Positions 10,454 to 21,639 of a stretch of DNA of 37,287 bases are shown here, in pieces (the stretch's first letter is position 1; each line of letters starts with the position of its first letter). The DNA is from Prorocentrum cordatum. Taxonomy: Eukaryota; Sar; Dinophyceae; Prorocentrales; Prorocentraceae. The stretch spans positions 184,591 through 221,877 of the forward strand of contig CAUYUJ010017873.1 in the NCBI GenBank assembly GCA_963575745.1, written 5' to 3'. The notes under the pieces were generated by a model. It was not told the DNA's origin. It ran no database searches and saw only the letters and a list, made by a program, of their open reading frames with translations. The translations under genes and the position numbers were made by a program.

Positions 10454-10508
10454 GTGAGCCCTACCCCTACCCCCCACGATTTCTGAGGGGGGTAGGGGTA
10501 GGGCTCAC
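10454..10508. repeat. Perfect 22-bp inverted repeat, G-rich hairpin
   Basis: Left arm 10454-10475 (GTGAGCCCTACCCCTACCCC then CC) and right arm 10487-10508 are exact reverse complements; the loop is the 11 nt ACGATTTCTGA. The right arm holds GGGGGGTAGGGGTAGGG, able to form a G-quadruplex. No equivalent in the neighbouring units. Confidence 0.95.
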
Positions 10509-10764
10509 ATGTGGCCCCTTATTCCAGCCCACCAGGAGGGGTGCCATCGCTGGGAGGGTCGCCTCTTCTCGAAAGCCAGGGGCGCCCAGCCTACAGCTGG
10601 CCCACGGAGCCGGCAGAGCCCCGCAGCCCGTTGGGAGGAGCACCATCCTCGCGAGGGTCGACACTTTTTGAGGGCCAGGGCGCCCGGCCCACAGCTGGCC
10701 CACAGAGCCGGCAGCGGCCACCAGCCCACCGGGAGGGGCGCCATCCATGCGAGGCTCTGTGTAT

Positions 10765-10929
10765 TTCAGGAGGGGTAAAAACACACGCAGACACAATTCA
10801 TCGTCGACTCCCAGGAAAATATGGGAAACTATGGGAAGTGGGGGGGAAGACAGAAACCCAGAACATATGGGGAAATATGGGGAATCCTGTTATTTGTGTG
10901 TATTTGTTTGTGTGTCCCAGGGCCCCATT
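10765..10929. repeat. Family F interspersed repeat, copy 4
   Basis: TCAGGAGGGGTAAAAACACA to CAGGGCCCCA. TTCAG occurs on both sides (gtatTTCAG before, TTCAGtatt after), a possible short target duplication. Confidence 0.85.
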
Positions 10930-11270
10930 CAGTATTTTTGTGGCGAACGCGCCTGGCCCGCGGGGAGGAGCGCCACCCTCGGGGAGGTCGCCGCCCTCCG
11001 AGGGCAAGGGCGCCCCGGCCCGCAGTGGGCTTCCGGCATGCCAGGAGGGGCGCCATGCTCGTGAGGGTCGCCCCTTTTCGAAGGCCGAGGCGCCTTCCTC
11101 GTGAGGGTCGACATTTTTCGAGGGCCAGTGCGCCCTGCCCACAGCTGGCCCGCAGAGCCGGCGGGGGCCTCTGGCCCACTGGCAGGGGCGCCATCCTCGT
11201 GAGGGTCGCCACTTTTTGACTTACGGCCGGCAGGGCCGTCCGGCCCGCTGGCAGGAGCGCCATCTTGAGA

Positions 11271-11719
11271 TACCGAAGACAAGCTCCTGCGAGTTATGGT
11301 AGCTAAGCTACGAATGCGTCGAATTACGTTGTACTGACATGTTCTTACAACTACGCAGAAGTACGCTAACTTCGCTACCTTTTGTCATCGGTAACTTTGG
11401 GTGCTAACTGCTGTCGATAATTTGTAAGTTAGGGGAGGAAGCGGCGGAAGTTGGCGGAAGTTGTTTTTTTCTGTCATTTTCATTGTTGTGCCCTCGTTTT
11501 GAACCCGCCCCACCCCTTGTCGGACTTGGGCGAGCGCTATGGAGTTTGAACTTGCTGCGGGGACGCCGCACGCCAGAGGGGTTTCGCGCGGCGTATTCTG
11601 TGTCGTCGTCATCAACCCGCCTTAATTTCGGGCGTAGCCTGAATTTGTATCTCGACCAGTGGACTGAACTGAACTTAGTGAACTGAACTGACTGATTGGT
11701 CGCACCTGTTAGGAGGTAG
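11271..11719. other. Unrecognised intron DNA
   Basis: Less GC-rich, mixed sequence. Contains the small palindrome GTAGCTAAGCTAC (about 11299). Nothing else recognised. Confidence 0.4.
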
Positions 11720-12290
11720 TTTTTTTCTCGGCGGCCGAGGGCGCAACCTATTGCGCAAACAAGGGGAGACGTTTTTTTGTAGGCGGTTGAGGGCGCAACT
11801 TATGTCGCAACCTTTGGTCTCGGCGGCCGAGGGCGCAACCTATTGCACAAGCGATGTGGGGCCGTTTCGTTCTCGGCGGCCGAGGGCAGAGCTTTTGTCG
11901 CAACCCATCACAATACTTATTATTATTAGTATTATTTTTTTTCTCAGCGGCCAAGGGCGGAAACTGCGCAAACGATGGGAGACCGTTTTTATCCTCGGCG
12001 GCCGAGGGCGCAACGTATAGCGCAACGGGCAACGGGAGGCCGTTTTCTTATTTTCGGCGGCCGATGGCGCATTGTATGGCGCAACCAATGGGAGGCCGTT
12101 TTATCTTCGGCGGCCGAGGGCGCATTCTATGGCGCAACACATGGGAGGCCGCTTGTATCTTCGGCGGCCGAGGGCACAAGCTAGTTATGGCGCAACCGAT
12201 GGTTGGCCGCTTTTATCCTCGGCGGCCGAGGGCGCAAAGTATGGCGCAACCAATGGGAGGCCATTCTATTATCTTGGGCCGATGGTGCAG
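11720..12290. repeat. 54-57-bp tandem array, about 10-11 copies
   Basis: Units contain CTCGGCGGCCGAGGGCGCAA, then TATGGCGCAACCAATGGGAG and GCCGTTTT(A)TC. Spacing is 54-57 bp, with a longer AT-rich unit near 11900-11945. The array ends about 190 bp before SRP54 exon c. Confidence 0.9.
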
Positions 12291-12482
12291 CATGGTTTTG
12301 CCATTCTCTTGAACCCCCCACCTTCCCCGTCCCCCCGTCGCTCCCTGCTTTCCCTGCCCTCCCTGCCCTCCCGCGCCCCCTCGCTCCCTCGCTCCCTCGC
12401 CCCCTCGCCCTGCCGATCCGCCCTCTGCGCTCCCTCCGCTCGTCTGCCCCCCGCGCCCCCTCCCCTCTCCTCCGCCCGCGAG

Positions 12483-12515
12483 GTCTCGGCTGTGCGGCCT
12501 CGGCGACATCTCCGG
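12483..12515 (+). CDS. SRP54: SRP54 micro-exon c (RLCGLGDISG)
   Basis: A 33-nt exon read as (V)SRLCGLGDISG, matching the conserved SRxLGxGDxxG segment that links the G and M domains. Cys replaces the usual Leu at one position. The acceptor is cgcgag before GTCTCGG and the donor is gccgcg (GC). Phase joins exactly: GT from the previous exon plus G makes Val, and the terminal GG plus G of the next exon makes Gly. It sits in C-rich DNA about 115 bp left of the assembly gap, after more than 8 kb of intron. The short length is the main source of doubt; flanking phases make it likely. Confidence 0.82.
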
Positions 12516-12629
12516 GCCGCGCCCCCCCCCCCCCCCCACCACCGCGGCGTCGGTCCATGTGGCGACGGGGGGAGGGAGAAGAAGCAGAAAGAGGAGGAGG
12601 ACGGAGGAGGAGGCGGAGGCGGAGGCGGA

Positions 12630-12729
12630 NNNNNNNNNNNNNNNNNNNNNNNNNNNNNNNNNNNNNNNNNNNNNNNNNNNNNNNNNNNNNNNNNNNNNNN
12701 NNNNNNNNNNNNNNNNNNNNNNNNNNNNN
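12630..12729. other. Assembly gap (100 N)
   Basis: Exactly 100 N, the usual placeholder for unknown length. It lies between GGCGGA repeats and an AGT microsatellite, so it was probably caused by repeats. It is in SRP54 intron 3; no exon appears to be missing here, because phases join across it. Confidence 0.95.
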
Positions 12730-12816
<87 letters not shown>

Positions 12817-12817
12817 T

Positions 12818-12896
<79 letters not shown>

Positions 12897-12912
12897 TGTG
12901 GTGGTGGTGGTT

Positions 12913-12993
<81 letters not shown>

Positions 12994-13029
12994 TTAATAG
13001 TAGTGGTAGTAGTAGTAGTAGTCGTAGTC

Positions 13030-13085
<56 letters not shown>

Positions 13086-13125
13086 CGTAGTCGTAGTCGT
13101 AGTAGTAGTAGTAATATGGGGGAGG
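12730..13125. repeat. (AGT)n microsatellite
   Basis: About 395 bp of AGT with few interruptions, beginning directly at the assembly gap; the true length is unknown. Confidence 0.95.
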
Positions 13126-13685
13126 AGGGAACGGAGGAGGAGGAGGAGGAGGACGAGGAGGAGGAGGAGAGTGAGGAGGATGAGGAGTAGGAGGCGACGA
13201 TGCGCGGGTCGCTCGCCGCTGTGCGAGCCAGGAGGGCGGGAGGGAAGAAGAGGACAGGTGGCAGGAACACGGGGGAACGGATGGAGGTAGGGAGGCGGGG
13301 GGGGGGGAGGAGGCGGGCGGGAGGACGGAGCAGGGACGGTGGGGGCAAGGGTGAGCATGAGGAGGGGAGGATGGAGGAAGTAGGGCGCACGAAACGATCG
13401 GAGACTGGTGTAGAAGTTTGGTTGTGCCCATGCTTGGGATTCGTAGTGAGACTCGCACTAGCTGTGACAGTAGGAGTGTGATAGGGAACACAGCGAGATG
13501 ATGATTAGGAGGGATATGAGGTTGATAGACGGAAGGCGAGGGAGTGAGGGAGGGAGGGAACGCGTCAGGGAGAGAGGGGCTAATGATGGATAATGAGGAG
13601 GAGGAGGATGATCAGGAGAAAGATGTTGTTATTGTTGTTGTGATGGGCAGCGCGGCTCTTGTGCTTTCCTCTTTGCTCCTCTCTC
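13126..13685. other. Purine-rich intron with short GGA runs
   Basis: GGA runs at 13130-13180, then G-rich mixed sequence with no recognised gene. Confidence 0.5.
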
Positions 13686-13689
13686 TGCT

Positions 13690-13776
13690 CCCTTCCTCCC
13701 TTAGCCTCCTTGTCGTCGTCGTCTTCGTCGTCGTCGTCATCTTCGTCGCCGTCGTCGTCGTTGTCGTCGTCTTCGT

Positions 13777-13826
<50 letters not shown>

Positions 13827-14065
13827 GGTCGTCGTCGTCGTCGTCGTCGTCGGCGTCCTCCTGATTGTCCCTCGTCCCTTCTTCCTTCCTCCTCCCACCT
13901 CCGCCCTTCCCTCCCTCCTCCCTCGTTCCGTCTTTCTGCTTCTTCCCTTCATTTTCTACCTCGTGTCTTCCCCATTTACCTCCCACCCTCCTGCCTCTTC
14001 CTTCGCTTCCTCCTCCTACTCCTACTTCCTCCCTCTATTGTCCTTGGTCGCAATGTTACCAGGAT
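13690..14065. repeat. (GTC)n tract and CT-rich stretch
   Basis: GTC repeat at about 13708-13855, then CTCCCT-type pyrimidine-rich DNA to 14065. Confidence 0.9.
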
Positions 14066-14069
14066 GGAG

Positions 14070-14333
14070 CAATTAGAGGAGGAGGAGGAGGAGGAGGAGG
14101 AGGAGGAGGAGGAGGAGGAGGAGGAGGAGGAGGAGGAGAATGGGGAGGAGGACGAGGAGGAGGACGAGGAGGAGGATGAGGGAGGGAGGGAGGGAGGGAG
14201 GGAGGGAGGGAGGAGGAGGAGGAGGAGGAGGAAGGAGGAGGAGGAGGAGGAGGAGGAGGAGGATGAGGAGGAGGAGGAGGGAGGAGAGAGGACGGAGGAG
14301 GGAGGAGAGAGGAGAGAGGAGGGAGGAGGAGGA
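14070..14333. repeat. (GGA)n tract before SRP54 exon d
   Basis: GGA with GAGGGAGG and ACGAGG variants, purine-only on the + strand. Ends about 130 bp before exon d. Confidence 0.95.
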
Positions 14334-14464
14334 GGCTTGCGAGTTGGTATGGAAGGGTCAGGGCTGTGGAGATTGGGCAGGGAGAAGTGCGTCTATGGTG
14401 AGGGCTGCGAGGTGGGCGGGGAGAGGCGTGACTTTTGTGCCGCCTTGGCGGGCGCGCGAGAGAG

Positions 14465-14520
14465 GCTTGTCAGCACGATCAACGAGGCGATGCCACTCGA
14501 CAAGCAGCCCGAGCTCATGG
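14465..14520 (+). CDS. SRP54: SRP54 exon d (LVSTINEAMPLDKQPELM)
   Basis: Encodes LVSTINEAMPLDKQPELM and the first base of the next codon. This is the amphipathic helix after the GxGDxxG turn; GLVSTIxE...DKQPELM is close to what alveolate SRP54 proteins carry there. Acceptor gagag before GCTTG; donor gtgggg (GT). A 260-bp GGA tract ends roughly 135 bp upstream, full of AGG triplets that mimic the acceptor. Confidence 0.92.
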
Positions 14521-14683
14521 GTGGGGGAGGGGATCGGCCTGAGACTCGCCCCTAGACCTTCAGGGCGTCGCGGCAAATGACATGGCGGGCGTTTCGTTCC
14601 TCGGCAGACATCGGATGCTGTAAGGGTTCCGAATTGTTTCAAGAGTGGTTCTGGTTTCTAGGCATAATGCCGCCTGCGTGGCA

Positions 14684-14790
14684 TGCCATGCCGTGCCCGC
14701 GTGCCGTGCCGTGCCGTGCAGTGCTTGGGTTCGAGAGTGCGACAAGAGTGCCGTGCCGTGCCATGCCCGCGTGCCGTGCCGTGCCTAGGC
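14684..14790. repeat. GTGCC pentamer repeat
   Basis: GTGCCGTGCC clusters, twice with CATGCCCGC. A similar cluster occurs at 36220-36256. Confidence 0.8.
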
Positions 14791-14949
14791 CCGAACTGGG
14801 TGTGATCGCGCCACGGTCGCTGCATCGTACAAGTTGTCCACCCTGGAGCACCTGGCAGAGGCCACGAAATCTTCACGCCTGCGTGAGGATCTGCTTAGGC
14901 TTGGCTGATGCTTGGCTGCGCTTATTGTGGCACCGGTGGCGAGCCGCAT

Positions 14950-15650
<701 letters not shown>

Positions 15651-15889
15651 CAGCTGGCTGACTGTAAGCAAGCTGACAGGTCGCAGTGAGTGTGCAGCGG
15701 GCTCTGTGGGATTCAGTGTGGCTTGCGGTGTGCTGGTGGGATGTTTGTCCCCAGCGCAGAGCAGGAGGGGTTGTGGGAGAGGGAAGGATAGGGAGGGCCG
15801 AAGGGAGCAGGTGGGAAAGAGCAGAGGAGCAGCGGACATCCCGATGTTGGCTCGGAGTGGCGGCGGGGCGCCTGGCAAATCAATTTGAC

Positions 15890-16370
15890 CTCGTCGTCGC
15901 CGCCGTCGTTGCCGCCGCCGCCGTCGCCGTCGCCGTTCCTCGCGCGCGTGGGCCGCGCGCGGGGTGGCGCTCCGCCGGGCGCGGAGCGCAGGGCGGCTGT
16001 CGAAGGGCATGTTCACGCTGAGGGACTCGCGACCGTGGCAGCGGTGGCCGCCGCGGCCCCCGTTGCCGCAGCCGCAGCCGTCGTCGATGTCGAGGTCGCC
16101 GTCGCCGTCGCCGTCGCGGTCGTCTTCGCCGCCGCCTTCGCCGCTGTCGCCGTCGTCTTCGCCGCCGATGTTGCCGCTGCCGCCGCCGTCGCTGAGGCTG
16201 CAGTCTTTGCCGCCGTCGCCGCCGGTGTCGCCGCTGCCGCCGCCGTCGTCGCCGTGGCTGTCGTCGCCGTCGACGTCGCCGTCGCAGCCGCCGTTGCCGC
16301 CGCCGTTGCCGTTGTCGTGCTCTTCGCCGTGCTTGTCGTGGTCGTGCTCGCCCTCTTCCTCGCTGTTTTG
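15890..16370. repeat. GCCGTC hexamer tract enclosing SRP54 micro-exon e
   Basis: GCCGCCGTC-type repeats on both sides of the 32-nt exon at 15992-16023, with a short unique stretch around the exon itself. Confidence 0.85.
15992..16023 (+). CDS. SRP54: SRP54 micro-exon e (RLSKGMFTLR)
   Basis: A 32-nt exon giving (G)RLSKGMFTLR, the conserved KGxFTLRDMYEQ lead-in to the M domain, interrupted after Arg. Acceptor gcgcag before GGCGG; donor gactcg (GA). The preceding exon supplies G for a GGG codon, and the next exon begins in phase 0 with GACATGTAC, so FTLR and DMYEQ join exactly. It lies among GCC/GTC hexamer repeats. The in-frame ATG within it is internal, not a start. Confidence 0.9.
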
Positions 16371-16849
16371 GGGGGGAGTGGGCTGGCGGGAGGGTGTGTG
16401 TGTGTATGCGTGTATGCAGTCCTCATCATCCTTCCCCCCTCCGCATCCGCGCGCCCACTGGGCGAAGGGGCCGTCGGTCTGCACCGTCCCGCTCGCTGCC
16501 CCGGGCGCCGCGGGGTCTGCTCCATGCGTGCCTCCGCCTGCTCTTCCTGTGGCGCGCTGTGGGGCCCAAGATCCACCCGCAGCGCCAGGGCGCCCGTGCA
16601 AAGACAAGCACGGGCAAGCACTAGACAAGAGATAGAGAGAGCCTTCTGCACCACCTTGGTCCTGAAAGCCTTCCCGAGGGAGGGGAGAGAGCGTGGCAGC
16701 GTGGCTCCCAGACGAGTCTGAGAGGCAAGACTGGATCGACAATGCGGCTGCTGAGGAAGGTGCGACTGCCGCTGCAGGCTGCCACTTTCGAAAGCCCACG
16801 CCGCACCCTTCCAATTCGCCTTCGCGTTAGAGCATCACGGAGGCGAAGC
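16371..16849. other. Unrecognised intron DNA
   Basis: Non-repetitive except for a short GT run near 16395. No recognised gene. Confidence 0.4.
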
Positions 16850-16977
16850 GTCGAGAAGCAGGGACAGCAGTATTAATAACCACTTCCTTCAATAATGACA
16901 TGGGCGAGTGAGGAGAGACTGCGGCTGAGCCTGCAGAAGCTTACGATCCCAGCTTGGTACTGCTACTATTGATGCAC

Positions 16978-17435
16978 TCAGGCCTGCATTGACAGGACCA
17001 GGTCGTCGCAGAACATGGTTACACTGTGGGACATGAGGACCACTCCATGAAAACTGCTGGATGGGCACGCTATCGATGTGACAGCTGAGGATTCCCATCT
17101 AAAGATAAATACATGAACCTCACACATGTAGCATCGGAATTCAATGCCGACCTTGTCAGCATCATGCATCAAGTAAGTAGCTCTATAATCTTCACCATCG
17201 CTGCAGAGCTTGCAATCATCATAGCCGAGATGCTTCAGACGCAAGCCGCAGAAAGTATCTGAAAGGAAAACCTGACTTCTTCGTTACCATCGCATATATC
17301 CCCCATCGTTTTCACAGTCATAGAAGCACTAGGACTCCAGTCGTCATGGGGTCGAATAGGTCTACCCTGAACATCATCTTCCCACCTTTTGATGCAAGCT
17401 TCCATGACGATGTCTGCTACTGTTCCATCCTGCAT
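16978..17435 (-). pseudogene. Retroelement 3' tail, unrecognised
   Basis: Two minus-strand frames (17435-17235 and 17244-16978) of normal composition, including KRWEDDVQGRPIRPHDDW and YDDCKLCSDGEDYRATYL. They continue the element past the C2H2 finger, but I recognise no domain. They may be the last part of the polyprotein or its 3' untranslated tail. Confidence 0.35.
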
Positions 17436-17921
17436 CTTCTGTATGAGCTTGTTTGTCGTTGACCGTGGAAGCGTCTCAACCGAATTGTATTTCAGTTTAT
17501 GCGCACGAACGAAAGCAGAACCAATCCCTGGGTATTTGTCAGCATCAACTCCAATCTGACAAGCTTCGTAACCTTCATTCTGCAGCTGGTACGACTTATG
17601 TCGAAGAGGAGGTCGTTGTACCTCGGGTTGACAATAACTGCAGGGGCTTCCAGCGGAGTGTATAGGCTTTGTGAAAGGTCTCCGCTGTCACCGCGAGCTG
17701 ATTAGTCACTTCTGTCCTGCCATGTCTTGTGCTGCCAGTTTCTTTCCTCTTTCAGTGTCCACCTCATACAACTTCCTACCAACTTCTTCTTCAAGAGGGT
17801 CACGGTTTTTTCATAGCCAACTCATGCATCGATTGCCAGGTCTCCTCGAATGACAGATCAAGTTGTATTGGTCACCAAACCCCCTTGAACAACATGAGCA
17901 TGTAGACGACACCGCGCACCT

Positions 17922-18149
17922 TTAGACAATATCCAATGGTTCGTGACGAAGTAGGTGGGCCCTCCATGCCGCAGGTGTTGCCGACAGCACTCCACATTCG
18001 TAGCAAACATACCTAACCACCGGCTCACTATCAACCTCCATACCTCTTGAGTAAGATTCGATAATTGTCGCCGTGCTCTCGCTAGCCATCCTGACTCGCT
18101 TCCACGCTGACTTCGCTTTCTCCCGAAACTGCTTTGGATTCGCTCGCAC
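17922..18149 (-). pseudogene. Retroelement C-terminal C2H2 zinc finger
   Basis: Open frame with YVCYECGVLSATPAAWRAHL then LRHE: C-x2-C-x12-H-x3-H (18005-17943), a textbook C2H2 finger. It follows a basic segment (REKAKSAWKRVRMASE). Zn fingers after RT are seen in several LINE groups and help bind template RNA or target DNA. The overlapping frame (18244-17858) carries the upstream helix (MRKKILEILYINRMLCERIQ), so another indel separates them. Confidence 0.65.
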
Positions 18150-18445
18150 AACATCCTATTAATGTATAAGATCTCCAGTATCTTCTTCCTCATCGTTTTC
18201 AGAAAACCATTGTAACTCGTCCTCCAGCATCTAAAACCATCCACCTCTGAGGTCAGCCAGCCGATCCATCAAGAAGCACAACACAGGAGGTGCGCTGACA
18301 AATAGTGATGCCAAATGAAGAAGCCTACGACGACGTATGATGAAACCAATTTGAAGTCGCTTCGTTTGGACCAATACCTCTATGTCCGTGGTGAACTTGG
18401 TCGTCATCTGATGGTGCAGTAGGCCCAAGAGTGTGCGATAGCTGT

Positions 18446-19783
18446 CTACCCTAGGCGACTCCCAGCGCTCAACTCATTCCAGACCTCCGTCGTGTGCAAC
18501 AAATGCACGTTCGAAAGGGCGTCTGCCATTACACGTTGTGAACCGGGTCTGATTTCGGATTTTTCTGTAATCATTCGCCGCATGGGGTTGGACGAAACGC
18601 ATTGTTTCCTCACGGCGGCTGCAACCTGGGGACCATCTGCACATTCTTCGTAAAGGATGGCGCCCAATGATTTACAGCTGTGAGCCAGACAGACACTGGC
18701 ATTCCACTTCGGCAACACAGTGAGGCCACCAGGATGGTTCTCGGGTGTCGACCTGAATTCCCCAGCCTTCCACGCCGCGATGATTATGATGGCGCTCTTG
18801 TTCAGCGTGTAGTTGACCACAAATCCACGAGATGTAATCGCTTCGAGGGTTATGTCGATGATGGCTCCAGCATGTTCGACAGCATCCTCAGTTACCTTCG
18901 GCGCGGCTACAAGCACCCGCCATCTACAAATGAGGCATCCTCGATGGTCGGCACTTCACGTTCGTCAGAACAGATACAAAGTTCACCTTCTTGGAACAAC
19001 GGCATAGATATGTCCAACTCCCTGATGCGTCTGGCTGCAACTGGTAGTGGCTTCACGAAGCTCAAGTTCAAGATAGCGTCCGCCAAAGACGTTTCTGGAC
19101 GTGGACCCCTTCCTGACCTCGCCGCTGCTGCCCATGTCCTGGTGGTGAAATGCGTAGACCTATGAGCTTCAACCACGGCCGCGAATAGGTGAGGCTTGCT
19201 TCGCAAGTTGTGCAAGGCTGACACGATTGGCTGAGAGCCAATGTGTACAAGGGGATCGTGGCGATCAGCATCTCGTGACTGTTCAGTGTTCAACACGTAA
19301 TCCTCGTCGACGCTCATATTTTGTGCCTGTATCACCAGTGTCCGAACCATTGAGTTGAAGGCTGACGTAAGGTCCACAATCGACAATGATGTTTCTGCCA
19401 TCTTGGCTGCCTGCATATATGCTGCGGCCGTCTGTACCATTTGCGTGGGTCCATTCCGAACTCTGTCACAACATTGCGTGGATCGCAGTGATTTGGCTAC
19501 TTGTTGCCTCAACAATTTGTGCTAAACCTTCGATGCCACCCCGTTCAGCACTATGCTCCTGTAGTTGCTCAACTCCGATATCGATCCAGATCCCTTAAAC
19601 AAACGGTGCACAATCCCGTGTTTGCAGCATCGGGGGTTTTTGACCATGCAAGGTTACTAGAAGAAATATGGGGAGGTATTGTCTCGCGAGCGCCCGTGGT
19701 ACCAGTGCTAGAAGATCACCCGTGATACGCTCGCGGCCAGCAGCTTTCTTCCTCATGATTCGAGTAGGACAGCCAGGCACCAT
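18446..19783 (-). pseudogene. Retroelement reverse transcriptase, broken at catalytic box
   Basis: Blocks in order: GRERITGDLLALVPRALARQ and LVTLHGQ (19760-19650); KGSGSISELSNYRSIVLNGV (about 19600-19540), the classic KGxxxxxxxYRxIxL start of RT; IVDLTSAFNSM with catalytic Asp at 19374-19372; SLADAILNLSF; and the YxDD region, which reads SFVDGG at about 18931-18914 then switches frame into VLVAAP. The frameshift sits on the second catalytic Asp, so RT is inactive. A thumb-like segment continues to 18446. Reads as LINE-type, not LTR-type, RT. Confidence 0.8.
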
Positions 19784-20589
19784 CGCCGCTTCCAGTTAGA
19801 CAAGATCCGCTCCATGGTGTAGCTCTCCATTGTAATGTTCACGTAGCTGGCTCTCCTCCAAGATCTCAGCATCCTCCGCCGTCGGAAAGAAAACAGCACA
19901 GCCTTTGATTTCATATTGCTTCATTCCAGAGGTTGACCATCTTCGACTTTGAGTCTTCTGCATGCTGGTTCCCTCCGTCTCCGTGCTCCGAATTGCAGAA
20001 GTGCTGTGCATTCTCTCCATTTTCCGTGACTGTCGCCTTTCTGGGTGCACTTAGCCATGTTCTCGTCTATTTGGTTAAGCAGCTCTACACGGTCCTTCTT
20101 TCTCATTTTCCAATATTTTGGCCGTTTGGTTCACAAGTAGGCCCAAGGATGTCATTACCTCGTCTTCTATGACCCACTCCGGTGATGCCGCCATCCCAGG
20201 TGCCGTCAAAGTCCTCCTCTTGTGATTTCCATTCTTTGTTTGGATGTTGATTCAGCTCGTCGCCAGTACGTCCTGCAATTGTGCTCCATGAGGGTTGTGG
20301 CTGCCCTGGTATCCTCCGTTTCGCCCTGGCTACGTTCCGCCTCAGTCTTCCTAGTCGCATTGTACCACTAGACATATTATCCTGCCTCGGCGTAAAACGA
20401 TTCTGCCCCATCCCTTGTTGCCTCATCAGTATGCTTGGTTTGCAAGTTCACATTCATCTGTCCAGCCAGGTAGCGTCATCGAGTTGAGAACGCTGTCGAA
20501 TTCTGTACCGGCTTCGGTGTCTTTCACTTTGACCGTGTCCAATATTAAGTTTTTGCTCGTGCTCTTTTCTGGGGCCGTGTCGAATGCCA

Positions 20590-21400
20590 CCGTGAACATG
20601 ACTGGGTAGTGATCGTTCTCCTTCGTGCCACTGTCAATCTGGTTGTTCACCCGTAATGCGCGTACCCGATCATACCACATTCATCCTTCAAGATGTAGTC
20701 TATTATATTTCTGTCTCTATGCTCCAAGCCTAGCACTCGCGACAAACGTATGTCCTCCCTCCTGCTGGTATGAACAGCCGTGGATGTGATAAAGCATCCT
20801 GGATCAATACCCCCATAGCGTCAGTCTCGCCGATGATACCTTCTAGAAGAAAAAGGAAGCCCAGCCTAGACGTCCTCCACTTGGCCTACTTCTTTCTCAA
20901 TCGATGCGTTCACATTTCCGACTGCAACAAACGATGGCCTTGTAGATATCAAGTTATTAAGATTACTCCCCGGTTTGAGGATCCAGCTTTGGATGCCGAT
21001 TATAAGGTGCTTAAACAACGTATAAGAAGACCGTCATGCAACAGTTTTGAAATTTGTCTATCAATGATGTCGGACCACTATGCAATACTTGGAAGTCGAC
21101 TCGACGAAAACACGTTCCCCACTTCGGCCCATTGGCATTCGGCGTCTGCATGTCGATGATAAGTGCGCATCCCAATGCTTGGTCCTGGTCAACCGATCTT
21201 ACAGCAAGATATCCATCCAGCACAACGTCTTTGCCCTTGACGGGATACTCCTGGCAGCTCGCTATCAGTACTCCTGCGTCTCATCTCGCATTTGCACTCG
21301 AAGCGCCTGAGGTCGTATAGCTGCCAATGGTTCAGGCTTGCCATTCCTGGCCAAGTCTATGTCCAGTTGGGCCCTCTGTAAGTTGAGCGTGGCCGTCGTC
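20590..21400 (-). pseudogene. Retroelement APE-type endonuclease, frameshifted
   Basis: The C-terminal half is clear: NIIDYILKDE (20709-20680) and, after a frame change, KENDHYPVMFTV (about 20620-20590), the SDHYPV box of exonuclease-endonuclease-phosphatase nucleases. The N-terminal half is degraded: ATLNLQRAQLD (about 21420) and MRDETQEY resemble the opening strand and the LQE motif, and a piece at 21223-21011 fits the middle. Several stops occur. This enzyme nicks the target DNA that primes reverse transcription. Confidence 0.6.
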
Positions 21401-21639
21401 ATCTCGATGTGATATGAACTTGTTGAATTGCCACCGTCATGCTGCTCACCACCAAAAAGCTCACGGTCACAAGCTAACCCCGGGCATTGACAATGCATGC
21501 CACCCTGGTTTATCAGGGGAAAGGCTTGACGGTCAGGATGCCCTAGGTCTCGATAATCAGCCCACGCCCACCCTTGAGAGTCAACCAACAGTTCCACCGC
21601 TTGCCTCGGCAAATCGGGTGGTGCATTGTCTTTGGCCAT

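Larger units (their letters stand above)
9207..11270. repeat. GC-rich repeat field, unit about 100 bp
   Basis: Degenerate units with GAGGGTCGCCACTTTTCGA, GGCCAGGGCGCCCGGCCCAC, AGCTGGCCCACAGAGCCGGC and CACCGGGAGGGGCGCCATCC. AGCTGG boxes are often 98-100 bp apart (9261/9361, 10595/10693). Three family F copies and a hairpin interrupt it. Long frames in it are repeat translations with no domains. Confidence 0.85.

Noticed and set aside
10461-10503. Interstitial telomere
   Set aside because: Only two to three CCCCTA units per arm, arranged as an inverted repeat rather than a tandem.
12269-13390. 373-codon minus-strand frame
   Set aside because: It runs through the N gap and the AGT repeat; its composition is Leu, Tyr or Pro homopolymer.
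14362-14381. Candidate SRP54 exon reading GCGDWAG
   Set aside because: It resembles the GMGDWSG of plant SRP54 and sits near exon d, but it lacks the RLxG lead-in. The segment at 12483-12515 supplies the whole motif with correct phases on both sides.
14720-14750. tRNA-like GGTTCGAG
   Set aside because: No acceptor or anticodon stems can be formed around it.
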